From assembly GCA_023432025.1 (NCBI GenBank), contig JAEYVE010000162.1, positions 1 to 50,515 of the forward strand: 50,515 nucleotides of DNA, in the 5' to 3' direction. A model generated the notes under the pieces. That model had not been told where the DNA came from and did no database searches. It was given only the letters and a program-made list of their open reading frames with translations. The stretch comes from Pseudomonadota bacterium (GTDB lineage Bacteria > Myxococcota_A > Polyangia > Polyangiales > Polyangiaceae). Of the stretch, positions 40,312 through 47,496 are shown one piece after another (the stretch's first letter is position 1; every line of letters starts with the position of its first letter). The position numbers and the translations under genes were made by a program.

Positions 40312-42327
40312 ATGGAACAGCAGGCGGAGAAGCACGTGGCCAAGCGCATTTCTACGAACGGCAGCGAGCGTTCCAGCGACTCGACTCTCTCCGACTCGTC
40401 ACCGAGCATGCCGCCCAGCGTGCCTCCACCGGCAGGTACGTGGACGCCGGCGCAGTCGGCCAAGCACTACGGCATTCGTGGCTGGGGCTCGCACTACTTC
40501 TCGGTGAACGAGGCCGGCCACGTATCGGTCACGCCGGATCCGTCCAGCGAGCACAGCCTCGATCTCTTCGAGCTCATCGAAGACCTCAAGGCGCGTGGTC
40601 TCGCCATGCCCGCGCTCATCCGCTTTCCGGACATCGTCGGCCACCGCATCAAGCGCATCAACGAGGCCTTTCAGAAGGCCATCACCGAGTACAACTACGA
40701 GGGGCGCTACCGCGGCGTGTTCCCCGTCAAGGTGAACCAAAACTCGCACCTCGTGGAGGACGTGGTCGAGTTCGGAAAGCAGTTCGACTACGGCCTGGAG
40801 GCCGGCTCCAAGCCCGAGCTGCTCATCGCCCTCAGCGCCATGCGCGACAACGGCGGCGTCATCATCTGCAACGGCTACAAGGACAACACGTACATCGAGA
40901 CCGCGCTCCTGGCGCAGCGCCTCGACAAAACCGTCATCGTCGTCGTCGAGCGCATCGAAGAGCTGGACATCGTGCTCAAGGCCTCCGCGCGCCTGGGTAT
41001 TCGTCCCATGCTGGGCGTGCGCGCCAAGCTCACCACCAAGGGCGTGGGGCGCTGGGCGGAGTCCACCGGAGACCGCGCCAAGTTCGGCCTCACCACCGCC
41101 GAAATCGTCAACCTGGTCGACCGCCTCGCCGAGGCGAACATGCTCGACACGCTGCAGCTCCTGCACTTCCACATCGGCAGCCAAATCTCGAGCATCATTC
41201 CGATCAAGAACGCGCTCCAGGAGGCGTCCAACATCTACATCGAGCTCGCCAAGATGGGCTGCGCGATGGGCTACCTGGACGTCGGCGGCGGCCTCGCCAT
41301 CGACTACGACGGCTCCAAGACGGACTTTCACGCGTCCAAGAACTACCAGCTGCAGGAGTATGCGTACGACGTGGTGCACGCCATGCACGACGCATGCAAG
41401 AAGGCCAACGTACCCGTGCCTACGCTGGTCAGCGAGAGCGGGCGCGCGGTCGCCGCGCACCACTCCGTCTTGGTGTTCGAGGTGCTGGGCGCCAACGAAA
41501 TCCGCTTCGGAGAGCCTCAGCAGCCGGCCCCAGACGCGCACCGCGTGCTGCGCGAGCTGTACGACACCTACCAGAACATCCTGCCCAAGAACGTGCAGGA
41601 GAGCTTTCACGACGCCAGCCAGGCCAAGGAGGAGGCGCAGAGCCTCTTCAAGTACGGCTACCTGGGTCTACGCGAGCGCGCGCACGCGGAGCGCCTCTAC
41701 TGGCACTGCTGCGAAAAGCTCCAGGCCACGCTGAAGCGCGTGAAGTTCGTCCCCGAGGAGCTCTACGACCTCGATCGCACGCTCAGCGCCATCTACTACT
41801 GCAACTTCTCGGTCTTCCAGTCCGCGCCGGACATTTGGGCCATCGATCAGCTCTTCCCCATCATGCCGGTGCACCGGCTGGACGAAGAGCCCACGGTCAA
41901 GTGCACGTTGGCGGACCTCACGTGTGACAGCGACGGCATCGTCGACCGCTTCATCGATCTCGAGGACCCCAAGAACACCTTGGACGTCCACACGTACAAC
42001 CCGGATCAGTCCTACTACCTGGGCATGTTCCTGAACGGCGCGTACCAGGAAATCCTCGGAGACCTCCACAACCTGTTCGGCGACACGAACGCCGTCCACG
42101 TCAAGCTCACGGACGAGGGCTACGAGGTGGAGCACGTCGTCAAGGGCGACAGCATCGCCGAGGTGTTGCGCTTCGTGCAGTACGACCCCGAGCGCATGGT
42201 GGAAAACGTGCGTCGCCAAGCGGACCGCGCCGTCAAGCAGCGCAAGCTCACCAACGAGCAAATGCGCACGCTCATGCACCACTACGAAGAGTCGCTGCGC
42301 GGCTACACGTACCTGACGGACGACTGA
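40312..42327 (+). CDS. speA: Biosynthetic arginine decarboxylase
   Basis: Decarboxylates arginine to agmatine, the first step of putrescine/spermidine synthesis. The 671-aa protein is a fold-III PLP enzyme: PLP-binding GVFPVKVNQNSHLVEDV (Lys140), LLHFHIGSQISSI, YLDVGGGLAIDYDG and LVSESGRAVAAHHSVLV are all diagnostic of SpeA. The first ~45 residues are a Ser/Pro-rich tail not needed for the fold. A TAAGCT hexamer lies 17 nt before the ATG. The gene stands alone; agmatinase genes are not seen nearby. Confidence 0.95.
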   Translation: MEQQAEKHVAKRISTNGSERSSDSTLSDSSPSMPPSVPPPAGTWTPAQSAKHYGIRGWGSHYFSVNEAGHVSVTPDPSSEHSLDLFELIEDLKARGLAMPALIRFPDIVGHRIKRINEAFQKAITEYNYEGRYRGVFPVKVNQNSHLVEDVVEFGKQFDYGLEAGSKPELLIALSAMRDNGGVIICNGYKDNTYIETALLAQRLDKTVIVVVERIEELDIVLKASARLGIRPMLGVRAKLTTKGVGRWAESTGDRAKFGLTTAEIVNLVDRLAEANMLDTLQLLHFHIGSQISSIIPIKNALQEASNIYIELAKMGCAMGYLDVGGGLAIDYDGSKTDFHASKNYQLQEYAYDVVHAMHDACKKANVPVPTLVSESGRAVAAHHSVLVFEVLGANEIRFGEPQQPAPDAHRVLRELYDTYQNILPKNVQESFHDASQAKEEAQSLFKYGYLGLRERAHAERLYWHCCEKLQATLKRVKFVPEELYDLDRTLSAIYYCNFSVFQSAPDIWAIDQLFPIMPVHRLDEEPTVKCTLADLTCDSDGIVDRFIDLEDPKNTLDVHTYNPDQSYYLGMFLNGAYQEILGDLHNLFGDTNAVHVKLTDEGYEVEHVVKGDSIAEVLRFVQYDPERMVENVRRQADRAVKQRKLTNEQMRTLMHHYEESLRGYTYLTDD

Positions 42328-42408
42328 GCCCCGCGGCGTTTCCCGAGCTCGGTGGCCGTCGCTGACGCGGTCGAGCAGCTCGAACGCTCTCGGCCGCGCG
42401 CTTTGCGC

Positions 42409-42414
42409 TATCCT
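42409..42414 (+). promoter_or_regulatory. Putative -10 element (TATCCT), leaderless type
   Basis: TATCCT ends 6 nt before the ATG of the cupin gene, too near for a separate ribosome-binding site. Confidence 0.35.
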
Positions 42415-42420
42415 GCCCTC

Positions 42421-42861
42421 ATGTCCACGGACGCTCCCTCGCAAGCCCCGCCGCCACCGCGCTCTCCCGTCGTGCTGCGTCCCGGCGAAGGGCGCGCGTA
42501 CTCGATGGGGCGCATGAGCGCTCTCTTCAAGGCGGATGGCGCCGAGACGGCCGACAAGTACTCCATCTCGGAGTGGTGGCTCGAGCCACGCACCACGGGT
42601 CCGGGCGCTCACTCGCATCCGGAAGACGACGTCTTCTTCGTGGTCGAAGGGACGATGAGCTTCCTCGTCGGCAGCGAGTGGGTAGACGCAAGCGCGGGGT
42701 CGTTCGTCCTCGTACCGGGCGGCATGACCCACGATTTCGAGAATCGCTCGGGCGCCCGCGCGGGCGTTCTGAACCTCTCCATTCCGGGCCCCTTCGAGCC
42801 GAGCATGCCCGCCATCGTCGACTGGTTTCGTAAGCACCCTCCGGGCGAACCGGCGGAGTAA
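42421..42861 (+). CDS. Cupin-2 domain protein
   Basis: A 146-aa single-domain cupin. Motif 1 is GPGAHSHPEDDVFFVVEGTM (the H-S-H pair, then DD where the usual Glu ligand lies), and motif 2 is GSFVLVPGGMTHDFEN with the second His. Most of the metal site is present, with a possible Asp for Glu change. The N-terminal ~25 residues are Pro/Ala-rich. Function is unknown; it may be a small-molecule dioxygenase/isomerase or a binding protein. It is convergent with a small minus-strand gene. Confidence 0.82.
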   Translation: MSTDAPSQAPPPPRSPVVLRPGEGRAYSMGRMSALFKADGAETADKYSISEWWLEPRTTGPGAHSHPEDDVFFVVEGTMSFLVGSEWVDASAGSFVLVPGGMTHDFENRSGARAGVLNLSIPGPFEPSMPAIVDWFRKHPPGEPAE

Positions 42862-42900
42862 CGCGCGGCCGCGTGAACGCGCGGCGCGCCCACGCTCGGG

Positions 42901-43125
42901 TCACCGTCTTCTGACGATCGTCACTCGCGACTCCACGTCCAGCTGGCGCCGGCACCAAACCAACATTTGCGCCATCGTGACGTCTCCGCCGCAGTCCAAG
43001 CGAATGCGCGCGATGACGCGCCGCACGGCGCCCTCTTCGAACCCTTCACGCGTGAGCTGCTGCACCACCTGTCGAACGTCGAGTCCACCCCGGTAGTCGT
43101 CCAATGAGATGATTCGCATGGCCAT
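42901..43125 (-). CDS. Small protein of unknown function (74 aa)
   Basis: A short soluble protein from MAMRIISLDDYRGGLDV to a basic end (ESRVTIVRRR). Two Cys residues (DCGGD, VWCRRQ) are spaced about 16 apart. A GGGAG sequence precedes the ATG at a somewhat long distance, and 43119 is an alternative start. The upstream open frame has no conserved look. No family recognised. Confidence 0.5.
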   Translation of the reverse strand: MAMRIISLDDYRGGLDVRQVVQQLTREGFEEGAVRRVIARIRLDCGGDVTMAQMLVWCRRQLDVESRVTIVRRR

Positions 43126-43283
43126 GTTCTTTCGCTCCCAGAAAGACCAGCGACCGCGCGCAGAGCCAACGTAAGCGGCCAGGGGGTCGAGTAGGGCTTT
43201 CTCCGGTCTGCACGCTGGGATATCGCCGCCGAAGCGCTCCCCTCTTGTACGCTCGCCGACCAGCTTCGCGACCCCCAAGCAAT

Positions 43284-43297
43284 TGACCGAAAGGTCA
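43284..43297. promoter_or_regulatory. Inverted repeat TGACC-GAAA-GGTCA (possible operator)
   Basis: A perfect 5-bp palindrome with a 4-nt spacer in the 216-bp divergent region, about 45 nt before the PAP2 start and just upstream of a TAGGCT (43311-43316) that may be its -10. Confidence 0.3.
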
Positions 43298-43341
43298 CTT
43301 CCCCCTTTCCTAGGCTCCACCGTTCGGCCTGGAGGAGCGTC

Positions 43342-44211
43342 TTGCTCACCACCTCGCACCTTTTCGCTCCTCTTCGTCCCGGCTGGCGCGGCCTCCGGGG
43401 GGCGGCCTCTGCCGCTGCGCTGTGCGCGGCGCTCCTCATCTCATCACCAAGCGCGGCGGCGTGCGACACACTCGCTCCTTGGTCGCGCTTGCCGGAAACG
43501 GGCGGGTACTTCCTCCGGCCCACACCGCTCTTGCTCGTCGCCCGGGCCGTGGCGGCTCCGGCCATCATGGTCCCCACCGGCACGGATCACGAGATGCGCC
43601 TCATCAGCCAAGAAAAGCTGGGAGGCTCACCCAACCAGGAGCCATTTTCCGTGTGGGGCCCCTACGCTTTCGCCGGCGCGCTCGTCGTCACGGACGCCGC
43701 GGCGCTCTTCACGGACAACTGTGAGCTCGCTCGCCCGGCGTCCGCCATGGTCCAGGCGGTCGCGCTCACGGCCGCCGCCACCGGCGCGCTCAAGTGGATC
43801 ACCGGGCGCGCTTGGCCCAACGACGGGGACGACCCCAACGCGCCGGATCGCCTCGAGCACCCCGAGCACGCCAAGACCTTCCGTTGGTTCGAGTGGCAAA
43901 GCGGTTACGCTTGGCCCAGCGGACACACGTCGACCATGTTCTCCGCGGCAGTCGCGCTCGCCACCGTGACCGAACATCGCCACTGGGCGGGCTACGTAGC
44001 TTATGCCGCAGCCGTCGGAGTCGCCGCGGGGATGTGGCTCGGTGACCACCACTGGGCGTCCGACATCGTGTCCGGCGCCTTGCTCGGCGCAGCCATCGGG
44101 CACAGCTCGGGGCTGGCATTCCGAGAACCCGCGCCGCAAACAAGCTCGTTTTCGCTCGTTCCTTGGGCCGCCGGCACCACTCAGGGAGCCCGCCTCATCG
44201 GCAGCTTTTGA
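43342..44211 (+). CDS. PAP2-superfamily phosphatase, exported
   Basis: A 289-aa protein with an N-terminal signal peptide (about 1-43, ending SPSAA-ACD) and a PAP2 acid phosphatase domain. Motif C1 is KWITGRAWPN, C2 is WPSGHTSTM (catalytic His), and C3 is LGDHHWASDI with the HxxxD pair in variant form. Several hydrophobic segments suggest a membrane-associated enzyme acting on lipid phosphates or undecaprenyl pyrophosphate in the periplasm. The start is TTG with GGAGG 6 nt upstream. It is convergent with the 26-residue-repeat protein gene. Confidence 0.85.
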   Translation: MLTTSHLFAPLRPGWRGLRGAASAAALCAALLISSPSAAACDTLAPWSRLPETGGYFLRPTPLLLVARAVAAPAIMVPTGTDHEMRLISQEKLGGSPNQEPFSVWGPYAFAGALVVTDAAALFTDNCELARPASAMVQAVALTAAATGALKWITGRAWPNDGDDPNAPDRLEHPEHAKTFRWFEWQSGYAWPSGHTSTMFSAAVALATVTEHRHWAGYVAYAAAVGVAAGMWLGDHHWASDIVSGALLGAAIGHSSGLAFREPAPQTSSFSLVPWAAGTTQGARLIGSF

Positions 44212-44232
44212 AGCGGTTCACCTTCCGTGAAG

Positions 44233-44763
44233 TTACTTGCGCTTCACGTCGCGCAAGAACTTCATTTCCCAGAGTGGGTCTCCGCGCACCGACTCGAACA
44301 AGGCGGCCACGTCGGCGCCCGGTACGTCCCGCGCGAACTTCGTGGCCCACTCGGGGCTCCTGCTCGCGCCCTCTTGCAGCACGCCCACGTGCAAGAACGA
44401 CACGTCCTTCGCGAAGTAGTACGCCCACTTGGGGCTCTGCGCCGCCGCGCGCGCGAGCCGCATGGTCTGCAACTTCGGTAGCGCTTTGGCGGTGCGAAAC
44501 GCCACCTTCGGATCACGGCACACCGCGTCGAGAAGCCGCAGCACGTCCGCGCCCGACACGTCGCGCAAGAAGTGCGACGCCCACTCCGGGCTCTCCATCA
44601 CGGCCCCCTCGAGCGCGGCGAGCTCCTCGGCGCTCAGCTCGTGATACGTCGCGTAGGCGTAAGCGGACTCGGGGCCTTCCGCGATGGCGCGTTTCACCGC
44701 GTCACTCAGCTCACGTGTGCTCGTCGACGCCCGACGCGTCCCCTCGAGTTCGTGCTTGTCCAT
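44233..44763 (-). CDS. Protein of 26-residue tandem helical repeats (DUF4116-like)
   Basis: A 176-aa protein composed mainly of tandem repeats. Four units are exactly 26 residues, starting PEWASHFLRD, PKVAFRTAKA, PKWAYYFAKD and PEWATKFARD (about residues 59, 85, 111 and 137). They are preceded by a 28-residue variant (PESAYAYATY) and followed by a partial one (PLWEMKFLRDV). The consensus is P-x-W-A-x-x-F-A-x-D-V, then a helix. This recalls DUF4116 repeats of effector-like proteins. There is no signal peptide. The start at 44763 follows a G-rich stretch; the frame runs upstream to 44898. Function unknown. Confidence 0.7.
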   Translation of the reverse strand: MDKHELEGTRRASTSTRELSDAVKRAIAEGPESAYAYATYHELSAEELAALEGAVMESPEWASHFLRDVSGADVLRLLDAVCRDPKVAFRTAKALPKLQTMRLARAAAQSPKWAYYFAKDVSFLHVGVLQEGASRSPEWATKFARDVPGADVAALFESVRGDPLWEMKFLRDVKRK

Positions 44764-44908
44764 CCGCCCGTCCCCCAGATCCGTCGTCGAGCTCGCCCCC
44801 GACGACCCATCGAAAGGCACAGCTCCCGACGGTTCCCAAGAACGGCGTGCGAAGTCACCTTCGCTAGACCTTGGCTCGAAGTGGATCACTGGTTGCACCA
44901 GTTGAAAG

Positions 44909-44938
44909 TTGAACCGGCCCGGCCCAGCGGTCTACCCT
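44909..44938 (+). promoter_or_regulatory. Sigma-70-like promoter for the transglycosylase gene
   Basis: TTGAAC (44909-44914), an 18-nt spacer and TACCCT (44933-44938), ending 8 nt before the ATG. This is the best -35/-10 pair in the window and would give a leaderless mRNA. Confidence 0.5.
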
Positions 44939-44946
44939 AGCGGGTC

Positions 44947-45564
44947 ATGGGTTCTGGCCCCCGCCTTCTGTCGCTCTTGCCCAGCTTCGCCGGCGCCGCG
45001 CTGGTGCTGTCGGCGGGAGCAGTGTCCCACGCCGACATCTACAAGTCGGTGAGCGAAGACGGGGTCATTTCCTTCACCAGCCAGCCGAAGAAGGGCAGCA
45101 AGCGCGTCGTTCGCGACCAGCCGCAGCCGGTTCTGCCGGACACGTCCCCGGACCGCGTGTACCGCTTCGACACGTACATTCGCGAGGCGGCCACCCTCTA
45201 CCAAATCCCCGAGGCGCTGGTGCGCGCCGTCATCAAGGTCGAGTCCAACTTCGACCCGCGCGCCGTCTCCCCCGCCAACGCACACGGCCTCATGCAGCTC
45301 ATCCCCGCGACCGCAGAGCGCATGATGGTGACGGACATCTACGACCCCCGGCAGAACATCTACGGAGGCACACGTTACCTCCGCGTCTTGGCCAACCTCT
45401 TCAACGGCGACATTCAACTCACCATCGCCGCGTACAACGCGGGTGAAGGCGCCGTCATTCGTTACGGCGGCATCCCGCCCTACCAGGAAACCCAGCACTA
45501 CGTCGTCAAGGTGCTGGAGCATTATCAGCGGTATCGCGACGCGGACCTGCTCGCCGCGCGCTGA
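44947..45564 (+). CDS. Lytic transglycosylase with DUF4124-like N-terminus
   Basis: An exported murein-cleaving enzyme of 205 aa. It has a signal peptide (1-29, ending SHA-D), a DUF4124-like start (IYKSVSEDGVISFTSQP) and a family-1 SLT domain with VIKVESNFDPRAVS (catalytic Glu99), AHGLMQLIPATA, YDPRQNIYGGTRYL and AAYNAGEGAV. It is expected to make 1,6-anhydro ends in peptidoglycan in the periplasm. TACCCT lies 8 nt before the ATG with no ribosome-binding site. A lipoprotein gene follows 72 nt downstream. Confidence 0.92.
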   Translation: MGSGPRLLSLLPSFAGAALVLSAGAVSHADIYKSVSEDGVISFTSQPKKGSKRVVRDQPQPVLPDTSPDRVYRFDTYIREAATLYQIPEALVRAVIKVESNFDPRAVSPANAHGLMQLIPATAERMMVTDIYDPRQNIYGGTRYLRVLANLFNGDIQLTIAAYNAGEGAVIRYGGIPPYQETQHYVVKVLEHYQRYRDADLLAAR

Positions 45565-45622
45565 TGCGAGCCTCGGCCGCGTAGCGCCGCACGCCACCCG
45601 CGACATGGCGCGAATTCGTCGG

Positions 45623-45628
45623 TAGGCT
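45623..45628 (+). promoter_or_regulatory. Putative -10 element (TAGGCT), leaderless type
   Basis: TAGGCT ends 8 nt before the ATG of the lipoprotein gene, with no ribosome-binding site in between. Confidence 0.35.
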
Positions 45629-45636
45629 CGCCGGCA

Positions 45637-46158
45637 ATGTTCCCGAAGCCCCGCGAGCTCCGCGCCGTCGCGCTCTGTGCCCTCACCCTCGCGTTCGCCG
45701 TGAGCGCGTCCGGCTGCAAAGAAGTAACCGAAAAGGTCATCGAAAAGGGCGTTCAAGCCGCCAAGGACACCACCACCGGTGTCGAGCAGGGCATCGACAA
45801 GGGTCGCAAGTCCGGCGAATCCACCGATGGTGCCGCCATCGTCTCGAGCGCCGCGGATCTAGCTGGAAAGGGCGCCATCGTGGTGCACGCCGTTCGCCCG
45901 GCCGCCGAGGACCCCAATCGAGCGGAGGTGGACTTGGCCATCGAAAACGTCACGGACAAGCCCCTCCGCATCACGCAGCTCGAGGTGCTCGCCCTGGACA
46001 AAGAAGGCTTCGTCAAGCGGCCCGAAACGGCCCCCGCCGAGCTCACCGTCCCGCCCCGGGCCAAGGACAAGCTCACCGTCACCTTCCCCGCAGAAGCCGC
46101 CGCGCTGGCCAAGGTGCGCATCTGGAGCCAGGACAGCGCCGTCCCCAGCGCGCCCTGA
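45637..46158 (+). CDS. Lipoprotein of unknown function
   Basis: A 173-aa protein with an N-terminal signal and lipobox SASGC (Cys about 27), then a polar helical segment rich in Lys/Glu (VTEKVIEKGVQAAKDTTTGVEQGIDKG) like apolipoprotein-style repeats. A beta-rich domain (about 75-165; VEVDLAIENVTDKPLRITQLEVLALD) resembles an immunoglobulin-like/LEA-like fold. It is probably an outer-membrane-anchored periplasmic protein. Its stop is 2 nt from the stop of the convergent WYL regulator gene. Confidence 0.7.
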   Translation: MFPKPRELRAVALCALTLAFAVSASGCKEVTEKVIEKGVQAAKDTTTGVEQGIDKGRKSGESTDGAAIVSSAADLAGKGAIVVHAVRPAAEDPNRAEVDLAIENVTDKPLRITQLEVLALDKEGFVKRPETAPAELTVPPRAKDKLTVTFPAEAAALAKVRIWSQDSAVPSAP

Positions 46159-46160
46159 GG

Positions 46161-47261
46161 TCACCCCGAACGCCGCGCTCGCGCAGGTTTGTACCCGCCG
46201 AGCGCCTCTTCCAGCTCCGCCTGCACGCGCTCCACGAGCTCCGCCGGCTCCACCGCGCGAGCGCGCGGCCCCCACTCGAGCACCCAGCTCACGACCGGGT
46301 TCAGGTTTCCCACGGTCATCGTCAATCGCACGCCGCCGCCCACGATGGATGACAGCTTCTGCGTGGGGTGCACCTTGCGCATGCGCACGTACTCCGCCGC
46401 GCGCGCGTCGAAGTCCACGACGACCTTGTGACGCTCTTCGCTCTTGAAGACGCCGAACTCGCCCTGAAAGTACTCGTCCACGTCGAAGCTCGCCGGCAGC
46501 TCGAAGTTCTCCGTGTAGTGCAGCTGCGTGTCCCGCATGCGGTCCAGCACGAAGGTGCGCACCTCCGCGCGCCCCACGTGAAATCCCACGCAGTAGATGG
46601 AATCGCGGTGCAGCACCATCGCGTAGGGGTGAATCGTAATCGACTCCTCACGCGCCTTCCCGGAGCTCTTGTAACGCAGCGTGAGCGGCCGCAAATCCGC
46701 GACCGCCTGAAACAGGTCGTCCAGCTCCTCCGTGCGTTCGCCGTAGTTCTTCGGCGCGAACGGCAAATACAAAAAGCGCTGCTCCAGCCGTTGATCACCG
46801 AGCGCGGCGTTGGGTCCTCGACCCGGCCGCCGCGCGAAGGCGAGCAGCTTCTTGGTCGCCATGTCGATCTCCTCGTACAGAGTCGATCCCGCCATCGGCT
46901 CGAAGAGTCGTCGCGCCGCCAGCATCGCGTACACCTGCGTACGCCGCAGCTCCACCTTTCGTGGCAGCTCGCCCGCGCGAATCTTCCAGAGCAGCGCGCC
47001 GCCGCCGCGCTCGGGCACGCTCTCGAGATCGTACTCGCGCTCCACTTCCTTCATGTACCGGCGCATCGTGCGCGGCGTCACGCCGAGGGCGTCGGCCATG
47101 TCGTACAGAGAAATCCCCTTCGGATGACGCGTCAGAATTTCACGCAGCTTGTCGAGTCTGCGGTGCTGAGTGAACTTGCCCAGCGGGCGCCCCAAGGCCC
47201 TGCCAGTCGGAACCTTGGCAGCGGTCTTCCCCAACGATCCTTTGTCGGCGGCGCGCGTCAT
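46161..47261 (-). CDS. WYL-domain transcriptional regulator (YafY/DeoR-like HTH)
   Basis: A 366-aa regulator. The basic N-terminus is followed by an HTH (about 35-95; LREILTRHPKGISLYDMADALGVTPRTMRRYMKEVERE), then a WYL domain (about 165-270; LRPLTLRYKSSGKAREESITIHPYAMVLHRDSIYCVGFHVGRAEVRTFVLDRMRD), here with IYCVG in the W-Y-L position, and a WCX-like C-terminal domain. WYL domains sense nucleotides or ssDNA and often act in stress or defence regulation. The gene is divergent from deoA, and the interval between them carries five copies of a short repeat that could be its binding site. Confidence 0.85.
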   Translation of the reverse strand: MTRAADKGSLGKTAAKVPTGRALGRPLGKFTQHRRLDKLREILTRHPKGISLYDMADALGVTPRTMRRYMKEVEREYDLESVPERGGGALLWKIRAGELPRKVELRRTQVYAMLAARRLFEPMAGSTLYEEIDMATKKLLAFARRPGRGPNAALGDQRLEQRFLYLPFAPKNYGERTEELDDLFQAVADLRPLTLRYKSSGKAREESITIHPYAMVLHRDSIYCVGFHVGRAEVRTFVLDRMRDTQLHYTENFELPASFDVDEYFQGEFGVFKSEERHKVVVDFDARAAEYVRMRKVHPTQKLSSIVGGGVRLTMTVGNLNPVVSWVLEWGPRARAVEPAELVERVQAELEEALGGYKPARARRSG

Positions 47262-47370
47262 GGTGCGGTGCTCCCGCACAGCGGCGGAGCTCCGCTCTTG
47301 TACCACCGCCCCACCAGCCAACGAAAACCCGCTGAACGCGCTTCCGCGCCCGTCCCCTCCAGCGAGCCAA

Positions 47371-47443
47371 CCATGCCGCGCAGACCATGCCGCGCAGAAA
47401 CCATGCCGCGCAGAAACCATGCCGCGCAGACCTGCCGCGCAGG
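47371..47443. repeat. Five tandem copies of a CCATGCCGCGCAGA element
   Basis: Units begin at 47371, 47385, 47401, 47417 and 47431. The core CCATGCCGCGCAGA is exact in the first four, and copies 2 and 3 carry a trailing AA (16 nt). The fifth loses the A of CATG. It lies between the divergent WYL regulator and deoA. Iterated operator or slippage-prone simple repeat; not CRISPR (no spacers). Confidence 0.8.
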
Positions 47444-47481
47444 GCCCCGCAGCTTCCCTCCCCAACGCGTGCCCCGAACGC

Positions 47482-47487
47482 TATACT
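47482..47487 (+). promoter_or_regulatory. Putative -10 element (TATACT) for deoA
   Basis: TATACT, the best Pribnow-like hexamer in this interval, ends 9 nt before the GTG at 47497 (6 nt before TTG 47494). It implies transcription starting at the start codon. It lies 38 nt downstream of the five-copy repeat, whose position would suit repression or activation. Confidence 0.4.
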
Positions 47488-47496
47488 CGAGGCTTG

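Noticed and set aside
40399..41610. Minus-strand open frame opposite speA
   Set aside because: Shadow of speA; Val/Leu/Asp-rich with no conserved motif.
47371..47443. Possible CRISPR array
   Set aside because: The 14-16 bp units are contiguous without variable spacers, and no cas gene is present.
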